64,000 bases of DNA, taken from assembly GCA_947593735.1 (NCBI GenBank), contig CANQDT010000007.1:1-64000 (forward strand), read 5' to 3'. The translations under genes were made by a program, and so were the position numbers. Under the pieces are notes generated by a model. That model did no database searches, was not told the origin of the DNA, and saw only the letters and a program-made list of their open reading frames with translations. This stretch comes from an uncultured Lachnospiraceae bacterium. Lineage in GTDB: Bacteria > Bacillota > Clostridia > Lachnospirales > Lachnospiraceae. Positions 10,843 to 22,513 of this stretch are shown in pieces (position 1 is the stretch's first letter; each line of letters begins with the position of its first letter).

Positions 10843-11667
10843 ATGTATAAAATCCTGAAAAAAGAGATTTTAAACAATTCTGTTGAATTGATGGAAATAA
10901 AAGCGCCGTATGTCGCACGGAAATGCGAGGCGGGACAATTTGTCATCCTCCGCGTGGACAGGGACGGGGAACGGATTCCATTGACGATCGCCGATTTTGA
11001 CAGGGACAGGGAAACGGTCGAGATCATCTATCAGAAGGTCGGCTATTCTACCGAACGGTTATCCGAAAAACAGGAGGGAGATACCATCGAGGATTTTGTC
11101 GGGCCGCTTGGCCAGCCGGCGCCGCTTCCGTATGACGCGAAGCACGTGATCGGCATTGCGGGCGGCGTGGGCGCCGCGCCCCTTTATCCGCAGCTGCGCG
11201 CCCTTCATGAAAAGGGAGTCCGCGTCGATGTGATCATCGGCGGCAGGAGCGGCGAATTTGTCATCCTGGCGGACCGATTCGCGGAATTTTGCGACCATGT
11301 ATATCTTGCCACCAACGACGGAAGCGTCGGGAAGCAGGGCTTTGTCACGGATGTGCTGACGGAGTTGCTGGAAAATGGCGCGGATTACGACCATGCGATC
11401 GCGATCGGACCGCTTGTCATGATGAAAGCGGTCGTGGGCGTGACGAAGCCGATCGGACTGCCGACTTCTGTGTCGTTAAACCCGATCATGATCGACGGGA
11501 CCGGGATGTGCGGCGGCTGCCGCGTGACCGTCGGCGGGCAGACCCGGTTTGCCTGTGTGGACGGCCCCGATTTCGACGGATTTGAGGTTGATTTCGACGA
11601 GTGCATGAAGCGGCAGACCATGTTCCGCGAGGAGGAGCATGTGTGCAAAATTGGCAGAGGAGAATAA
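10843..11667 (+). CDS. nfnA: NfnA-like FAD/[2Fe-2S] subunit (ferredoxin-NADP reductase type)
   Basis: 274-aa flavoprotein with the ferredoxin-NADP reductase fold. The FAD region ERIPLTIADFDRDRETVEIIYQ is early; the NAD-binding HVIGIAGGVGAAPLYPQL is mid-protein. A C-terminal Cys cluster, GTGMCGGCRVTVGG then FACVDGPDFDG, is the expected [2Fe-2S] site. Together with the next gene it matches NfnAB, the electron-bifurcating NADH-dependent ferredoxin:NADP+ oxidoreductase of anaerobes. The frame opens earlier (10792), but the ATG at 10843 fits the ribosome binding site and the family's usual start. Sulfide dehydrogenase and dihydroorotate dehydrogenase electron-transfer subunits are close relatives, so the name is by gene pair. 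Confidence 0.85.
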   Translation: MYKILKKEILNNSVELMEIKAPYVARKCEAGQFVILRVDRDGERIPLTIADFDRDRETVEIIYQKVGYSTERLSEKQEGDTIEDFVGPLGQPAPLPYDAKHVIGIAGGVGAAPLYPQLRALHEKGVRVDVIIGGRSGEFVILADRFAEFCDHVYLATNDGSVGKQGFVTDVLTELLENGADYDHAIAIGPLVMMKAVVGVTKPIGLPTSVSLNPIMIDGTGMCGGCRVTVGGQTRFACVDGPDFDGFEVDFDECMKRQTMFREEEHVCKIGRGE

Positions 11668-11671
11668 GACG

Positions 11672-13066
11672 ATGGCGAATATGAGTATAACGAAGGTTCC
11701 CATGCCCGAGCAGGAGCCAAATGTGCGGAACCATAATTTTAAGGAAGTCGCGACCGGATATACGGCGGAAATGGCGGTGGAGGAAGCGGCGCGCTGCCTG
11801 CAGTGCAAAAACCGGCCCTGTACGAACGGATGCCCGGTCAATGTGCCGATCCCGGATTTTATCGCGAAGATCGCGCAGAACGATTTTGAGGGGGCGTACG
11901 ACGTGATCACGTCGGAGAACGCGCTTCCCGCGATCTGCGGTCGCGTATGCCCGCAGGAAAATCAGTGCGAGGGACAATGCGTCCGCGGGAGAAAGGGAGA
12001 ACCGGTCGGGATCGGCCGTCTGGAACGGTTTGCCGCCGATTACCATATGGCGAACGCGGAGTCGAAACCGGTCCGGATCGAGAAAAACGGTAAAAAAGTA
12101 GCCGTGGTCGGAAGCGGTCCTGCCGGGATCACCTGCGCGGGAGAGCTGATCAAAAAAGGATATGACGTTACCGTATTTGAAGCGCTCCATCAGGCGGGAG
12201 GCGTTTTAAGCTATGGGATCCCGGAGTTCCGTCTTCCGAAAGCGCTTGTGGCGAAAGAGATCGAAACGATCGCGAAGCTCGGCGTCGATATCCGGACCAA
12301 TGTGGTGGTCGGTCGTTCGGTTACGGTTGACGAGCTGATGGCGGACGGATACGATGCGGTCTTCATCGGGAGCGGCGCGGGACTGCCCCGCTTCCTGAAT
12401 ATACCGGGAGAGAACCTCCTTGGCGTTTATTCCGCGAATGAATTTCTGACGCGCGTGAATCTGATGAAGGCATACCGGTTTCCGGAAACGCCGACGCCGG
12501 TGAAGATCGGGAAAAACGTGGCTGTCGTAGGCGCCGGGAACGTGGCGATGGACGCCGCGAGAACCGCCAAGAGGCTTGGCGCGGAAAATGTATATATCGT
12601 ATACCGGCGCAGTGAGGAGGAGCTTCCGGCAAGGGCGGAGGAAGTCCATCACGCGAAGGAGGAAGGCATTATCTTCCGCCTGCTGAATAATCCGGCGGCG
12701 ATCCTTGGAAACGAGGACGGCTGGGTGTGTGGCATAGAGGTTGTGAAACAGCAGCTTGGCGAGCCGGATGAATCCGGACGCCGTTCGCCGGTTCCGATCG
12801 AAGGCTCCAATTACAGAATGGACGTCGATACGGTGATCATTGCGATCGGGCAAAGCCCGAACCCCCTGATCCGTCAGACAACGCCCGGGCTGGACACACA
12901 GCGCTGGGGCGGGATCATAGTAGAGGAAGAAACGATGGCGACCAGCAAGGAAGGCGTGTACGCGGGCGGCGATACCGTAACCGGCGCGGCGACGGTGATT
13001 CTGGCGATGGGCGCCGGGAAAAAGGCGGCTGCCGCGATCGACGCGAAACTTTCCGCGGGAGAATAG
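11672..13066 (+). CDS. nfnB: NfnB-like / glutamate synthase small-chain-like flavoprotein
   Basis: 464-aa protein of the homotetrameric GltA / NfnB family. The N-terminal domain has two [4Fe-4S] Cys clusters, CLQCKNRPCTNGCPVNVPIP and CGRVCPQENQCEGQC. Two Rossmann motifs follow: VAVVGSGPAGITCAGEL (FAD) and VAVVGAGNVAMDAARTAKRLG (NADPH). Adjacent to NfnA, the best reading is the large subunit of NfnAB, which balances NADH, NADPH and ferredoxin pools. The frame opens at 11639, but the ATG at 11672 is 5 bases after the upstream stop with GAGGAG before it. Function as a glutamate synthase is less likely because no large GltB subunit is nearby. Confidence 0.87.
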   Translation: MANMSITKVPMPEQEPNVRNHNFKEVATGYTAEMAVEEAARCLQCKNRPCTNGCPVNVPIPDFIAKIAQNDFEGAYDVITSENALPAICGRVCPQENQCEGQCVRGRKGEPVGIGRLERFAADYHMANAESKPVRIEKNGKKVAVVGSGPAGITCAGELIKKGYDVTVFEALHQAGGVLSYGIPEFRLPKALVAKEIETIAKLGVDIRTNVVVGRSVTVDELMADGYDAVFIGSGAGLPRFLNIPGENLLGVYSANEFLTRVNLMKAYRFPETPTPVKIGKNVAVVGAGNVAMDAARTAKRLGAENVYIVYRRSEEELPARAEEVHHAKEEGIIFRLLNNPAAILGNEDGWVCGIEVVKQQLGEPDESGRRSPVPIEGSNYRMDVDTVIIAIGQSPNPLIRQTTPGLDTQRWGGIIVEEETMATSKEGVYAGGDTVTGAATVILAMGAGKKAAAAIDAKLSAGE

Positions 13067-13075
13067 GAGGAAGCA

Positions 13076-15130
<2,055 letters not shown>

Positions 15131-15137
15131 AAAGGCT

Positions 15138-15170
15138 GGGTTACAATATATGGTAACCCGGTCTTTTTTC
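15138..15170 (+). terminator. intrinsic terminator after guaB
   Basis: A 7-bp stem, GGGTTAC (15138-15144) with GTAACCC (15153-15159), around an 8-base loop, followed by a TCTTTTTT tract. This is a normal intrinsic terminator for guaB. Downstream, 15171-15261 holds no other recognisable element than the AAGGAGG ribosome binding site of the next gene. Confidence 0.85.
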
Positions 15171-15261
15171 TGCGCGCGGGCTTCCGGTCTCGGACCGGGG
15201 AACGACGGGCAGGACGGAGGCGGAAAATCTTGATTATTCGGGCGATAAGGAGGAAACACAG

Positions 15262-18171
15262 ATGTTTCGTGACGCATATACGCTGGAAAACCGCGAGACG
15301 ATCAATGAAGTAAACGGCGTCGGGATGGTATTCCGGCATAACAAAACAAAAGCGAGGGTCGCCGTGATCCAAAACGACGATGAGAACAAGGCGTTTTATA
15401 TCGGGTTCCGGACGCCTCCGGCGGACGATACCGGCGCGCCGCATATCATCGAACATTCGGTGCTGTGCGGGTCAAAAGAATTTCCGGTCAAAGACCCGTT
15501 TGTGGAACTTGCGAAAGGTTCCCTGAATACGTTTCTGAACGCGATGACATATTCCGATAAAACGGTTTATCCGATCGCGAGCTGCAACGCGAAAGATTAT
15601 CATAACCTGATGCATGTTTATCTGGACGCGGTCTTTTATCCGAATATCTATCAGAATGAAAAGATCTTGAAACAGGAGGGTTGGCATTATCATATGGAGG
15701 ATCCGGACGGGGAACTTACCTATAACGGCGTCGTCTATAATGAAATGAAGGGCGTCTTTTCTTCGCCGGAGCAGCAGCTTATGCGTGCGATCGAGGAATC
15801 CCTGCTGAAAGATACCGCCTATGGATATGAATCGGGCGGAGATCCGGCGAAGATCCCGACACTGACGCAGGAAGCGTTCCTCGCGTTTCACAGAACCTAT
15901 TATCATCCGTCCAACAGTTATATTTATCTGTACGGCGATATGGATTATGAAAAAGAACTGGAATTTATCGACGAGCATTATCTGAGCCGTTTCGATTATC
16001 TGCAAGTGGATTCCGGGCTGACCAGGCAGGAAGCGTTCCGGGAACCGGAACGGCTGGAGGAGCGGTATTCTATTTTGGATACGGATCCCGAAGACCATGC
16101 GACGTATCTTACCTGCAATGTCGTTGTCGGAGAAGGCACGGACGCGCGATTGAGCCTTTCCATGAAGCTATTGGATTATGCGCTGATGGAGATGCCCGGC
16201 GCGCCGCTGAAAAAAGCGCTGATCGACAAGGGGATCGGCGAGGAAGTCTTCAGCTCCTATAATGACGGGATATTGCAGCCGACTTATTCCATTGTCGCGA
16301 AGAACGCGGATCCGGAGCAGGAGGGCGCGTTTCTGGAGACAATCGAGGAAACGCTGCGCGGGATCTGCGCGGACGGCTTTGACGACCGGATCATTGAGGG
16401 CGCGCTGAATCATTTTGAATTTAAGATCAGGGAAGCGGATTTCGGCAGGTATCCGAAAGGGCTGATGTACGGGCTGGAGATATTGGGAAGCTGGCTGTAC
16501 GACGACGCGAACGTATTTTCTTATCTGCGCACGGACGAACTGTTTGAACAGCTGCGGAAGCAGCGCGGAAAGCGATATTTTGAAGGCCTGATCCAGACCT
16601 GGCTGCTGGAGAACCGGCATAAGACCTATGTGATCCTTCGACCGGAGAAAGGACTTGGGGAGAAACAGGACCACGCGCTCCGGGAAAAGCTGGAGGCGTA
16701 CCGGTCGTCGCTTTCCAGCGAAGAACGCCGGAAGATCGTCGATGATACCCGCGCGCTGCGGGAGTACCAGGATACCCCGTCGACGCAGGAAGAACTGGAA
16801 AAGATCCCGCTGCTTCGGATATCGGATATCGGGAAACAGTGCCGGAAAATTGAGAATACGCCAAAACTGCTTGCCGGAACGGAAGTTGTGCAGCATGAGA
16901 TCTTTACGAACGGGATCGTATATCTGAATTTTGTTTTTGATATGGGGAAACTCCCGACGGAATATCTTCCCTACGCGTCGCTGCTGGCGGATGTTTTCCA
17001 GGCGGTGGATACGGAGCATTTTACGTACCGCCAGCTTGCCAATGAGATCAATCTGCTGCTCGGCGGCATCAGCACGTCGATCAACGCGGTAGGGAAAAAA
17101 GAAGCGCCCGGGGACTGCGACGCATTTTTCGAGGTAAAGGGAAAGGCGCTGTACGAACATCTGCCGGATATGTTCCGCCTGATCCGCGAGATCCTTCTGA
17201 CAAGCCATATGGAGGATGAGAAACGTCTGCGGGAGATCATCGGCGAGACGAGATCCCAGCTCCAGATCCAGCTGAAAGCGTCCGGTCATGTCACGGCGAT
17301 GAGCCGCGCGAGCTCTTACCTTTCCAGAACGGCATATCTGAAAGACTGTACGGACGGGATCGCGTATTATGAATTTCTCAATGATCTGGCGGAGCATTTT
17401 GAGGAGCGCAGGGCGGATCTGGTACAAAAGCTCCGGGAAACGGCGCGTTATCTGTTCCAGGGCGACAATCTGACGATCAGTTATACCGGGGACGCGGATA
17501 TCGACGCGGCGCTGACGGAGGAGATCAGCGTCATGAAGCGGGAGCTGCATGAACCGTACGGGGAGCGCGCGCCGTTCGCGTTCCATGAGGAGAAAAAGAA
17601 CGAGGGATTTGAGACATCCAGCCAGGTACAGTATGTCGCGACGGCGGGCAATTTCCTCCGGGCGGGATACGCGTTCACAGGGGCGCTCCATGTGCTGAAG
17701 GTGATCTTTTCTTACGAATATCTCTGGCAGAATGTCCGGGTCAAAGGAGGCGCGTACGGATGTATGTTTGGATTTAACCGGTTCGGGGAGGCGTATTTCA
17801 CCTCCTACCGGGATCCGAACCTTGCCCGGACCTATGCGGTTTATCAGGACGCGGCGGACTATGTGCGGACATTTACGGTGGATCCGCGGGATATGACGAA
17901 ATATATGATCGGCGCGATCAGCGCGCTGGATACGCCGCTGGAACCGGCGGCGGCGGGACAGCGTTCCTTCTACTGCTACCGGATGGGCGTGACGAATGAG
18001 GACCTGCAGAGAGAGAGGGACGAACTGCTTGCCACGGACCAGGAGACGATCCGCGGGCTCGCCCCGCTGATCCGCGCGGTAACCGATTCCGGGATCATCT
18101 GCGCGATCGGAGGCAGGGAAAAGATCGAGGCGGACCGGGAGCTGTTTGGGAGCCTGCGCACGGTACTGTGA
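15262..18171 (+). CDS. insulinase-family (M16C) zinc metallopeptidase
   Basis: Large peptidase of 969 aa, of the presequence protease (PreP/Cym1) type. The inverted zinc motif HxxEH is present as H61-I-I-E-H65, followed by SVLCGSKEFPVKDPF, which is the M16C hallmark. The second zinc-ligand Glu is expected in the downstream segment NEMKGVFSSPEQQL. Four homologous half-domains fit the length. There is no signal peptide or membrane segment, so it should be cytoplasmic and degrade small unfolded peptides. The ATG at 15262 has AAGGAGG before it. Confidence 0.92.
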   Translation: MFRDAYTLENRETINEVNGVGMVFRHNKTKARVAVIQNDDENKAFYIGFRTPPADDTGAPHIIEHSVLCGSKEFPVKDPFVELAKGSLNTFLNAMTYSDKTVYPIASCNAKDYHNLMHVYLDAVFYPNIYQNEKILKQEGWHYHMEDPDGELTYNGVVYNEMKGVFSSPEQQLMRAIEESLLKDTAYGYESGGDPAKIPTLTQEAFLAFHRTYYHPSNSYIYLYGDMDYEKELEFIDEHYLSRFDYLQVDSGLTRQEAFREPERLEERYSILDTDPEDHATYLTCNVVVGEGTDARLSLSMKLLDYALMEMPGAPLKKALIDKGIGEEVFSSYNDGILQPTYSIVAKNADPEQEGAFLETIEETLRGICADGFDDRIIEGALNHFEFKIREADFGRYPKGLMYGLEILGSWLYDDANVFSYLRTDELFEQLRKQRGKRYFEGLIQTWLLENRHKTYVILRPEKGLGEKQDHALREKLEAYRSSLSSEERRKIVDDTRALREYQDTPSTQEELEKIPLLRISDIGKQCRKIENTPKLLAGTEVVQHEIFTNGIVYLNFVFDMGKLPTEYLPYASLLADVFQAVDTEHFTYRQLANEINLLLGGISTSINAVGKKEAPGDCDAFFEVKGKALYEHLPDMFRLIREILLTSHMEDEKRLREIIGETRSQLQIQLKASGHVTAMSRASSYLSRTAYLKDCTDGIAYYEFLNDLAEHFEERRADLVQKLRETARYLFQGDNLTISYTGDADIDAALTEEISVMKRELHEPYGERAPFAFHEEKKNEGFETSSQVQYVATAGNFLRAGYAFTGALHVLKVIFSYEYLWQNVRVKGGAYGCMFGFNRFGEAYFTSYRDPNLARTYAVYQDAADYVRTFTVDPRDMTKYMIGAISALDTPLEPAAAGQRSFYCYRMGVTNEDLQRERDELLATDQETIRGLAPLIRAVTDSGIICAIGGREKIEADRELFGSLRTVL

Positions 18172-18217
18172 CCGGCAGCCCCGCAGGATGCGATTGTAGG
18201 AAAAGAGAGGAAAAAGG

Positions 18218-19126
18218 ATGGAGGGACAAACGAAAAAGTCAGGATTTGTCACATTGATCGGCAGACCGAACGTCGGAAAATCGACGCTGATGAACGCTCT
18301 GATCGGTCAGAAGATCGCGATCACGAGCAGAAGGGCGCAGACGACGAGAAATAAGATCCAGACGGTTTATACGGACGACCGCGGCCAGATCGTATTTCTG
18401 GATACGCCGGGGATCAATAAAGCAAAAAATAAACTGGGCGAGTATATGTTAAAGGTTGCCCAGCATACATTAAATGAAGTGGACCTGATCTTGTGGCTCG
18501 TGGAGCCGACCACGTTTATCGGCGCGGGCGAGCGCTATATCGTGGAGCAGCTTTCCCGGACAAAGATACCGGTCATGCTTGTGATCAACAAGATCGACGC
18601 GGTTGAGGAAAAAGAGATCCCGGCGGCGATCAACGCGTACAGGGATGTCTGCGAGCTGGCGGAGATCGTGCCGGTTTCCGCGCTGCGGAAGAAGAACCTT
18701 GATGAATTGCTGGATACGATCTTTTCTTATCTGAGCGAAGGACCGATGTATTATGACGAGGATACGGTGACCGACCAGCCGATGCGCCAGATCGCGGCAG
18801 AATTGATCCGGGAGAAGGCGCTGCGGCTGCTGAGCCAGGAAATCCCTCACGGGATCGCGGTCGTGGTCGATCAGATGCAGTTCCGGCAGGACGGCACGTG
18901 CTGCGATGTGGAAGCGACGATCATCTGCGAGCGGGAGTCCCATAAAGGCATCATTATCGGAAAGCAGGGCTCCATGCTGAAAAAGATCGGCAGCCAGGCG
19001 CGCAGAGATATCGAGGCGATGGTGGAAACAAAAGTCAATCTGCAGTTGTGGGTGAAAGTCCGGAAGGACTGGAGAGACAGCGATATCCTCATGAAGAATT
19101 ACGGATATGATAAGAAGGAGATCTGA
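18218..19126 (+). CDS. era: GTPase Era
   Basis: Ribosome-associated GTPase needed for 16S rRNA maturation and 30S assembly. 302 aa, normal length. G1 GRPNVGKST near residue 15, G3 FLDTPG near 65 and G4 VINKIDAV near 125 are intact. A KH RNA-binding domain closes the protein (ESHKGIIIGKQGSMLKKIG). The stop codon overlaps the recO start as TGATG, so the two genes are translationally coupled, a common era-recO arrangement in Bacillota. Confidence 0.97.
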   Translation: MEGQTKKSGFVTLIGRPNVGKSTLMNALIGQKIAITSRRAQTTRNKIQTVYTDDRGQIVFLDTPGINKAKNKLGEYMLKVAQHTLNEVDLILWLVEPTTFIGAGERYIVEQLSRTKIPVMLVINKIDAVEEKEIPAAINAYRDVCELAEIVPVSALRKKNLDELLDTIFSYLSEGPMYYDEDTVTDQPMRQIAAELIREKALRLLSQEIPHGIAVVVDQMQFRQDGTCCDVEATIICERESHKGIIIGKQGSMLKKIGSQARRDIEAMVETKVNLQLWVKVRKDWRDSDILMKNYGYDKKEI

Positions 19127-19878
19127 TGGGACAGCAGATTACGGTGACGGGTATGGTGCTTTCCGCCATGCCGATCGGGGAATATGACAAACGCCTTGTC
19201 ATTCTGACAAAAGAGCGGGGCAAGCTGTCCGCGTTCGCGAAAGGCGTCCGGCGCCAGAACAGCCCGGACGCCGCGGCGAGCCAGCCCTTTATTTTCGGGA
19301 CGTTCACTCTCTACGAAGGGCGGACGTCCTATACCGTGCAGCAGGTGGAGGTACAGAATTATTTCGACGGGCTCCGCCGGGACTTGGAGATGATCTATCA
19401 CGCGAGCTATTTTTGCGAGCTGGCGGACGACCTGACCCGCGAGTACAATGACGAGAAGAATATCCTGCTCCTGCTGTACCAGACGCTGCGCGCGCTGATG
19501 CGGGGCGTTGTCCCGGCGCCGCTGATCCGCGCGATCTATGAGATAAAAGCGCTGGCGTATTACGGACAGGCGATGGAGGTATTTTCCTGCGTGAAATGCG
19601 GGAGCCAGGAAGCGCTTGCCGTGTTTGACAGCGAGGCGGGCGGTATGCTGTGCGGGGAATGTAAAGGAGCGGCAGGAGCGCCGATCCCGGTGTCGGACAG
19701 CACTCTGTATACGCTCCAGTTTATCCTCGGAAGTTCTCTGGAAAAGCTGTATTCGTTTCGCGTGTCCGAACAGGTGATGGCGCAGCTGAAAGCGATCACG
19801 GCGCAATATTGCTGCCGCTATGTGGACAAAAGGCAGAAAAGCCTTGATTTTCTGGAACAGATGGATGGGAAAGCGTAG
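19126..19878 (+). CDS. recO: DNA repair protein RecO
   Basis: Recombination mediator that loads RecA together with RecR in RecF-pathway repair. 250 aa. The N-terminal OB fold begins VTGMVLSAMPIGEYDKRLVIL. A C-terminal zinc-binding cluster with two CxxC pairs (CVKCGSQ near residue 155 and CGEC near 180) is typical. It begins within the era stop. A promoter for the following lipoprotein gene begins 8 bases after its stop. Confidence 0.95.
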   Translation: MGQQITVTGMVLSAMPIGEYDKRLVILTKERGKLSAFAKGVRRQNSPDAAASQPFIFGTFTLYEGRTSYTVQQVEVQNYFDGLRRDLEMIYHASYFCELADDLTREYNDEKNILLLLYQTLRALMRGVVPAPLIRAIYEIKALAYYGQAMEVFSCVKCGSQEALAVFDSEAGGMLCGECKGAAGAPIPVSDSTLYTLQFILGSSLEKLYSFRVSEQVMAQLKAITAQYCCRYVDKRQKSLDFLEQMDGKA

Positions 19879-19885
19879 GTTTCCG

Positions 19886-19914
19886 TTGAAAAAAAGCGAA
19901 AAAACTGGTATAAT
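19886..19914 (+). promoter_or_regulatory. sigma-A promoter after recO
   Basis: TTGAAA (19886-19891) and a perfect TATAAT (19909-19914) with 17-base spacing. It would drive the lipoprotein gene at 20020, and probably glyQS behind it, with a leader of about 100 bases (19920-20019) in which no riboswitch or T-box is recognisable. Confidence 0.85.
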
Positions 19915-20019
19915 GTGGCATTGGTATTGAGGAAAGGCAAAATTGCCCGCGGATACCAGGACGACGATCAGGATCCAAAGAGCGCAGAATGATCCGCATG
20001 ATCGGGAGAGGAGAGTCCT

Positions 20020-20628
20020 ATGAAGGGATACAGGAGCTTTTTACTCGTTTTGGCCACAGCCGGTTTGCTCGCCGGATGTTCAAGTCCGATGATCACAATG
20101 AAAATGCTGACAAGGGACCGCAGTACGGTCTATATCCGCGAGAACGGGAAAGTGGCGGGCATTTTTTTTGAATCCTTTGACAGGGAATACTACGACGGGG
20201 AAGAATTGAGAGACTATGTCGAGACGGAAGTGTCGGACCAGAACGCGAAACGGGGAAAGAACGATGTACAGATCAACTATTTTAAGGTAAAGAACGGCTT
20301 GGCGAAGGTTGGGCTGCTGTTCTCGGATCTGGAGGCATACAATACGTTTAACGTCTCGGATTTCCAGGATGGAGAGACGCAGGAAATGCTGGAAGTATGC
20401 GGGGAAAAGAAGATCAAATCCTTTTATACCACGGACGGGGAACGGATCGGGCAGGATGAGATGGAACTGGAAGATACGAGGCTTGTGATCGGAAATGAGC
20501 CGATCCAGGTAAAAATTGACGGCAAGATCCTGTATACGACGAAGGACGTGGAATTAAACGAAGACCATGAGGATGAAGCGACCCTGTCCGGGGACGGGTA
20601 CAGCTGTCTGATCTATCAGCCGGATTAA
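20020..20628 (+). CDS. putative lipoprotein of unknown function
   Basis: 202-aa protein with a clear lipoprotein signal: a hydrophobic stretch ending LLAGC, with the lipidated Cys at residue 20. The mature part is hydrophilic with no recognised domain. It should be anchored to the outer face of the membrane. The start has GGAGAGGAG upstream. It lies 39 bases before glyQS and probably shares its transcript. Function unknown. Confidence 0.8.
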   Translation: MKGYRSFLLVLATAGLLAGCSSPMITMKMLTRDRSTVYIRENGKVAGIFFESFDREYYDGEELRDYVETEVSDQNAKRGKNDVQINYFKVKNGLAKVGLLFSDLEAYNTFNVSDFQDGETQEMLEVCGEKKIKSFYTTDGERIGQDEMELEDTRLVIGNEPIQVKIDGKILYTTKDVELNEDHEDEATLSGDGYSCLIYQPD

Positions 20629-20667
20629 AAGAGGGCGGAACAATCCAGAAAGAGAGAGGAAAGAAAA

Positions 20668-22062
20668 ATGGCAGTAGAGAAAACAATGGAAAAGATCGTA
20701 GCGCTGGCAAAGGCGAGAGGGTTTGTTTATCCCGGCTCCGAGATTTACGGGGGCCTCGCGAATACCTGGGACTATGGAAATCTCGGCGTGGAGCTTAAAA
20801 ACAATGTAAAAAAGGCATGGTGGTCCAAATTTATTCAGGAGAATCCGTATAATGTCGGCGTGGACTGCGCGATCCTCATGAATTCCCAGACATGGGTCGC
20901 GTCGGGGCATCTGGGGAGTTTTTCCGACCCGCTGATGGACTGCAAAGAGTGCCATGAACGGTTCCGCGCGGATAAACTGATCGAGGATTATATGCAGGAA
21001 AACGGGATTGTCCCGGAAGGCTCGATCGACGGATGGAGCCAGGAACAGATGCGGGATTACATCGAAAACAACGCGATCGTATGCCCGTCGTGCGGGAAGA
21101 AGAATTTCACGGATATCCGCCAGTTTAACCTGATGTTCAAGACGTTCCAGGGCGTGACCGAGGACGCGAAAAATACGGTATACCTGCGTCCGGAAACCGC
21201 CCAGGGGATTTTTGTAAACTTTAAGAATGTCCAGAGGACGTCCCGGAAGAAGATCCCGTTCGGGATCGGGCAGATCGGGAAATCGTTCCGGAACGAGATC
21301 ACGCCGGGGAACTTTACGTTCCGCACCCGTGAATTTGAGCAGATGGAGCTGGAATTTTTCTGCGAGCCGGATACGGATCTGGAGTGGTTCTCTTATTGGA
21401 AGGCATTTTGTATCAACTGGCTCAAGTCGCTCGGCATGAAAGAGGAAGAAATGCGCGTCCGTGATCATGAAAAGGAAGAATTGTCGTTCTACAGCAAGGC
21501 GACAACCGACATCGAATTTCTGTTTCCGTTCGGATGGGGCGAGCTGTGGGGAATCGCGGACCGGACCGATTATGACCTGACCCGGCACCAGGAAGTGTCC
21601 GGGGAAGACATGAGCTATTTTGATGATGGGAAAAAAGAAAAATATATTCCGTATGTGATCGAGCCGTCGCTTGGCGCGGACCGGGTAACGCTCGCGTTTT
21701 TGTGCGGCGCGTATGACGAGGAAGAACTTGAGAGCGGCGATATGCGTACCGTGCTTCATTTTCATCCGGCGCTTGCCCCTGTGAAGATCGGCGTGCTCCC
21801 GTTGTCCAAAAAGCTCAGCGAGGGAGCGGAAAAGATCTATGCGGAATTGTCCCGGACTTATAATTGCGAGTACGACGACCGCGGAAATATCGGAAAACGG
21901 TACCGCCGCCAGGACGAGATCGGGACGCCGTTCTGCGTCACCTATGATTTTGAATCGGAGGAGGACGGAGCCGTTACGGTGCGCGACCGCGATACGATGG
22001 AACAGGAGCGGGTCAAGATCGAAGATCTGAAAGCATATTTTGAGAAAAAATTTGAATTTTAA
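20668..22062 (+). CDS. glyQS: glycyl-tRNA synthetase, single-chain dimeric type
   Basis: Class II synthetase that charges tRNA-Gly. 464 aa. N-terminal [23 protein letters not shown] and the motif-2 region [21 protein letters not shown] are diagnostic of the eukaryote-like homodimeric GlyRS, unlike the two-subunit GlyQ/GlyS form. Zn-type Cys pairs occur at CKEC and CPSCGKKNF. The C-terminal anticodon-binding domain begins near residue 365. No T-box leader is seen directly upstream. A strong terminator follows. Confidence 0.96.
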   Translation: MAVEKTMEKIVALAKARGFVYPGSEIYGGLANTWDYGNLGVELKNNVKKAWWSKFIQENPYNVGVDCAILMNSQTWVASGHLGSFSDPLMDCKECHERFRADKLIEDYMQENGIVPEGSIDGWSQEQMRDYIENNAIVCPSCGKKNFTDIRQFNLMFKTFQGVTEDAKNTVYLRPETAQGIFVNFKNVQRTSRKKIPFGIGQIGKSFRNEITPGNFTFRTREFEQMELEFFCEPDTDLEWFSYWKAFCINWLKSLGMKEEEMRVRDHEKEELSFYSKATTDIEFLFPFGWGELWGIADRTDYDLTRHQEVSGEDMSYFDDGKKEKYIPYVIEPSLGADRVTLAFLCGAYDEEELESGDMRTVLHFHPALAPVKIGVLPLSKKLSEGAEKIYAELSRTYNCEYDDRGNIGKRYRRQDEIGTPFCVTYDFESEEDGAVTVRDRDTMEQERVKIEDLKAYFEKKFEF

Positions 22063-22114
22063 GCGGAGCTGTATCCCGCGGCAGAGCGGGAAGGCGGGCA
22101 TCCGGCACAGTTCA

Positions 22115-22163
22115 GGGCGCGCAGTTCGGAATTTTTATTCCGAACTGCGCGCCCCATTTTTTT
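22115..22163 (+). terminator. intrinsic terminator of glyQS
   Basis: A perfect 18-bp stem (22115-22132 with 22137-22154) around a TTTT loop, followed by a seven-T run. It separates the housekeeping block from the dockerin block. Confidence 0.95.
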
Positions 22164-22205
22164 CTGTCACAGGAAATTTCGTCCTGTGACAGAAAAAGCC
22201 TCCGG
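22164..22205. repeat. hairpin repeat, copy 1 of 2
   Basis: An 11-bp inverted repeat, CTGTCACAGGA (22164-22174) and TCCTGTGACAG (22182-22192), then AAAAAGCCTCCGG. About 40 bases from 22166 match 30501-30540 with a single difference. Both copies stand immediately after a terminator and upstream of a dockerin gene. Confidence 0.85.
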
Positions 22206-22233
22206 CTGGATGCGCAGCTCGCAGAGAGGAAAC

Positions 22234-22287
22234 TGCATTTTTGCCTTTCCGGACAGGATCGGAAAGAGGATAAGATTTTCAGAAATC
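22234..22287. repeat. intergenic repeat, copy 1 of 2
   Basis: A 54-base segment containing GACAGGATCGGAAAGAGG that recurs at 50959-51013 with only a few differences. In this copy CTTTCCG and CGGAAAG can pair as a 7-bp stem. Each copy precedes a sigma-A promoter of a large dockerin gene. Confidence 0.85.
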
Positions 22288-22317
22288 CAAAATCGGCAAG
22301 TTTTTGAATATATACTA

Positions 22318-22346
22318 TTGACAAAAAAATATGAAAAATATATACT
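22318..22346 (+). promoter_or_regulatory. sigma-A promoter of the 1787-aa dockerin gene
   Basis: Perfect TTGACA (22318-22323), a 17-base AT-only spacer apart from one G, then TATACT (22341-22346). The leader is about 160 bases (22353-22513); no further element was recognised in it. The TATACTA motif discussed in the findings occurs on both sides (22311 and 22341). Confidence 0.8.
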
Positions 22347-22513
22347 AAAAGCGTATATTGAACCGATCAGAGAGGACAATATGCCGGAATCCTCCTTTGG
22401 TTTGTTCAATTTTCATGGCTCATCCACGGTTTATATCATGAGGGTGAGAGGTTAAATTATGCGGATCGCCATGAAACATGAATGAAAGCTGACAATAGTA
22501 AGGAGGACAAAGA

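Noticed and set aside
16168..18252. Long minus-strand frame (about 694 aa) opposite the M16C peptidase
   Set aside because: It is the mirror of a well-supported gene in a low-stop-codon region; its product is rich in Arg/Leu/Pro with no domain and it has no ribosome binding site.
22112..22455. Short frames on both strands in the glyQS-dockerin gap
   Set aside because: They cover the terminator, the hairpin repeat, the 54-base repeat and the promoter. The peptide shared with a frame at 50770-51015 comes only from the DNA repeat.
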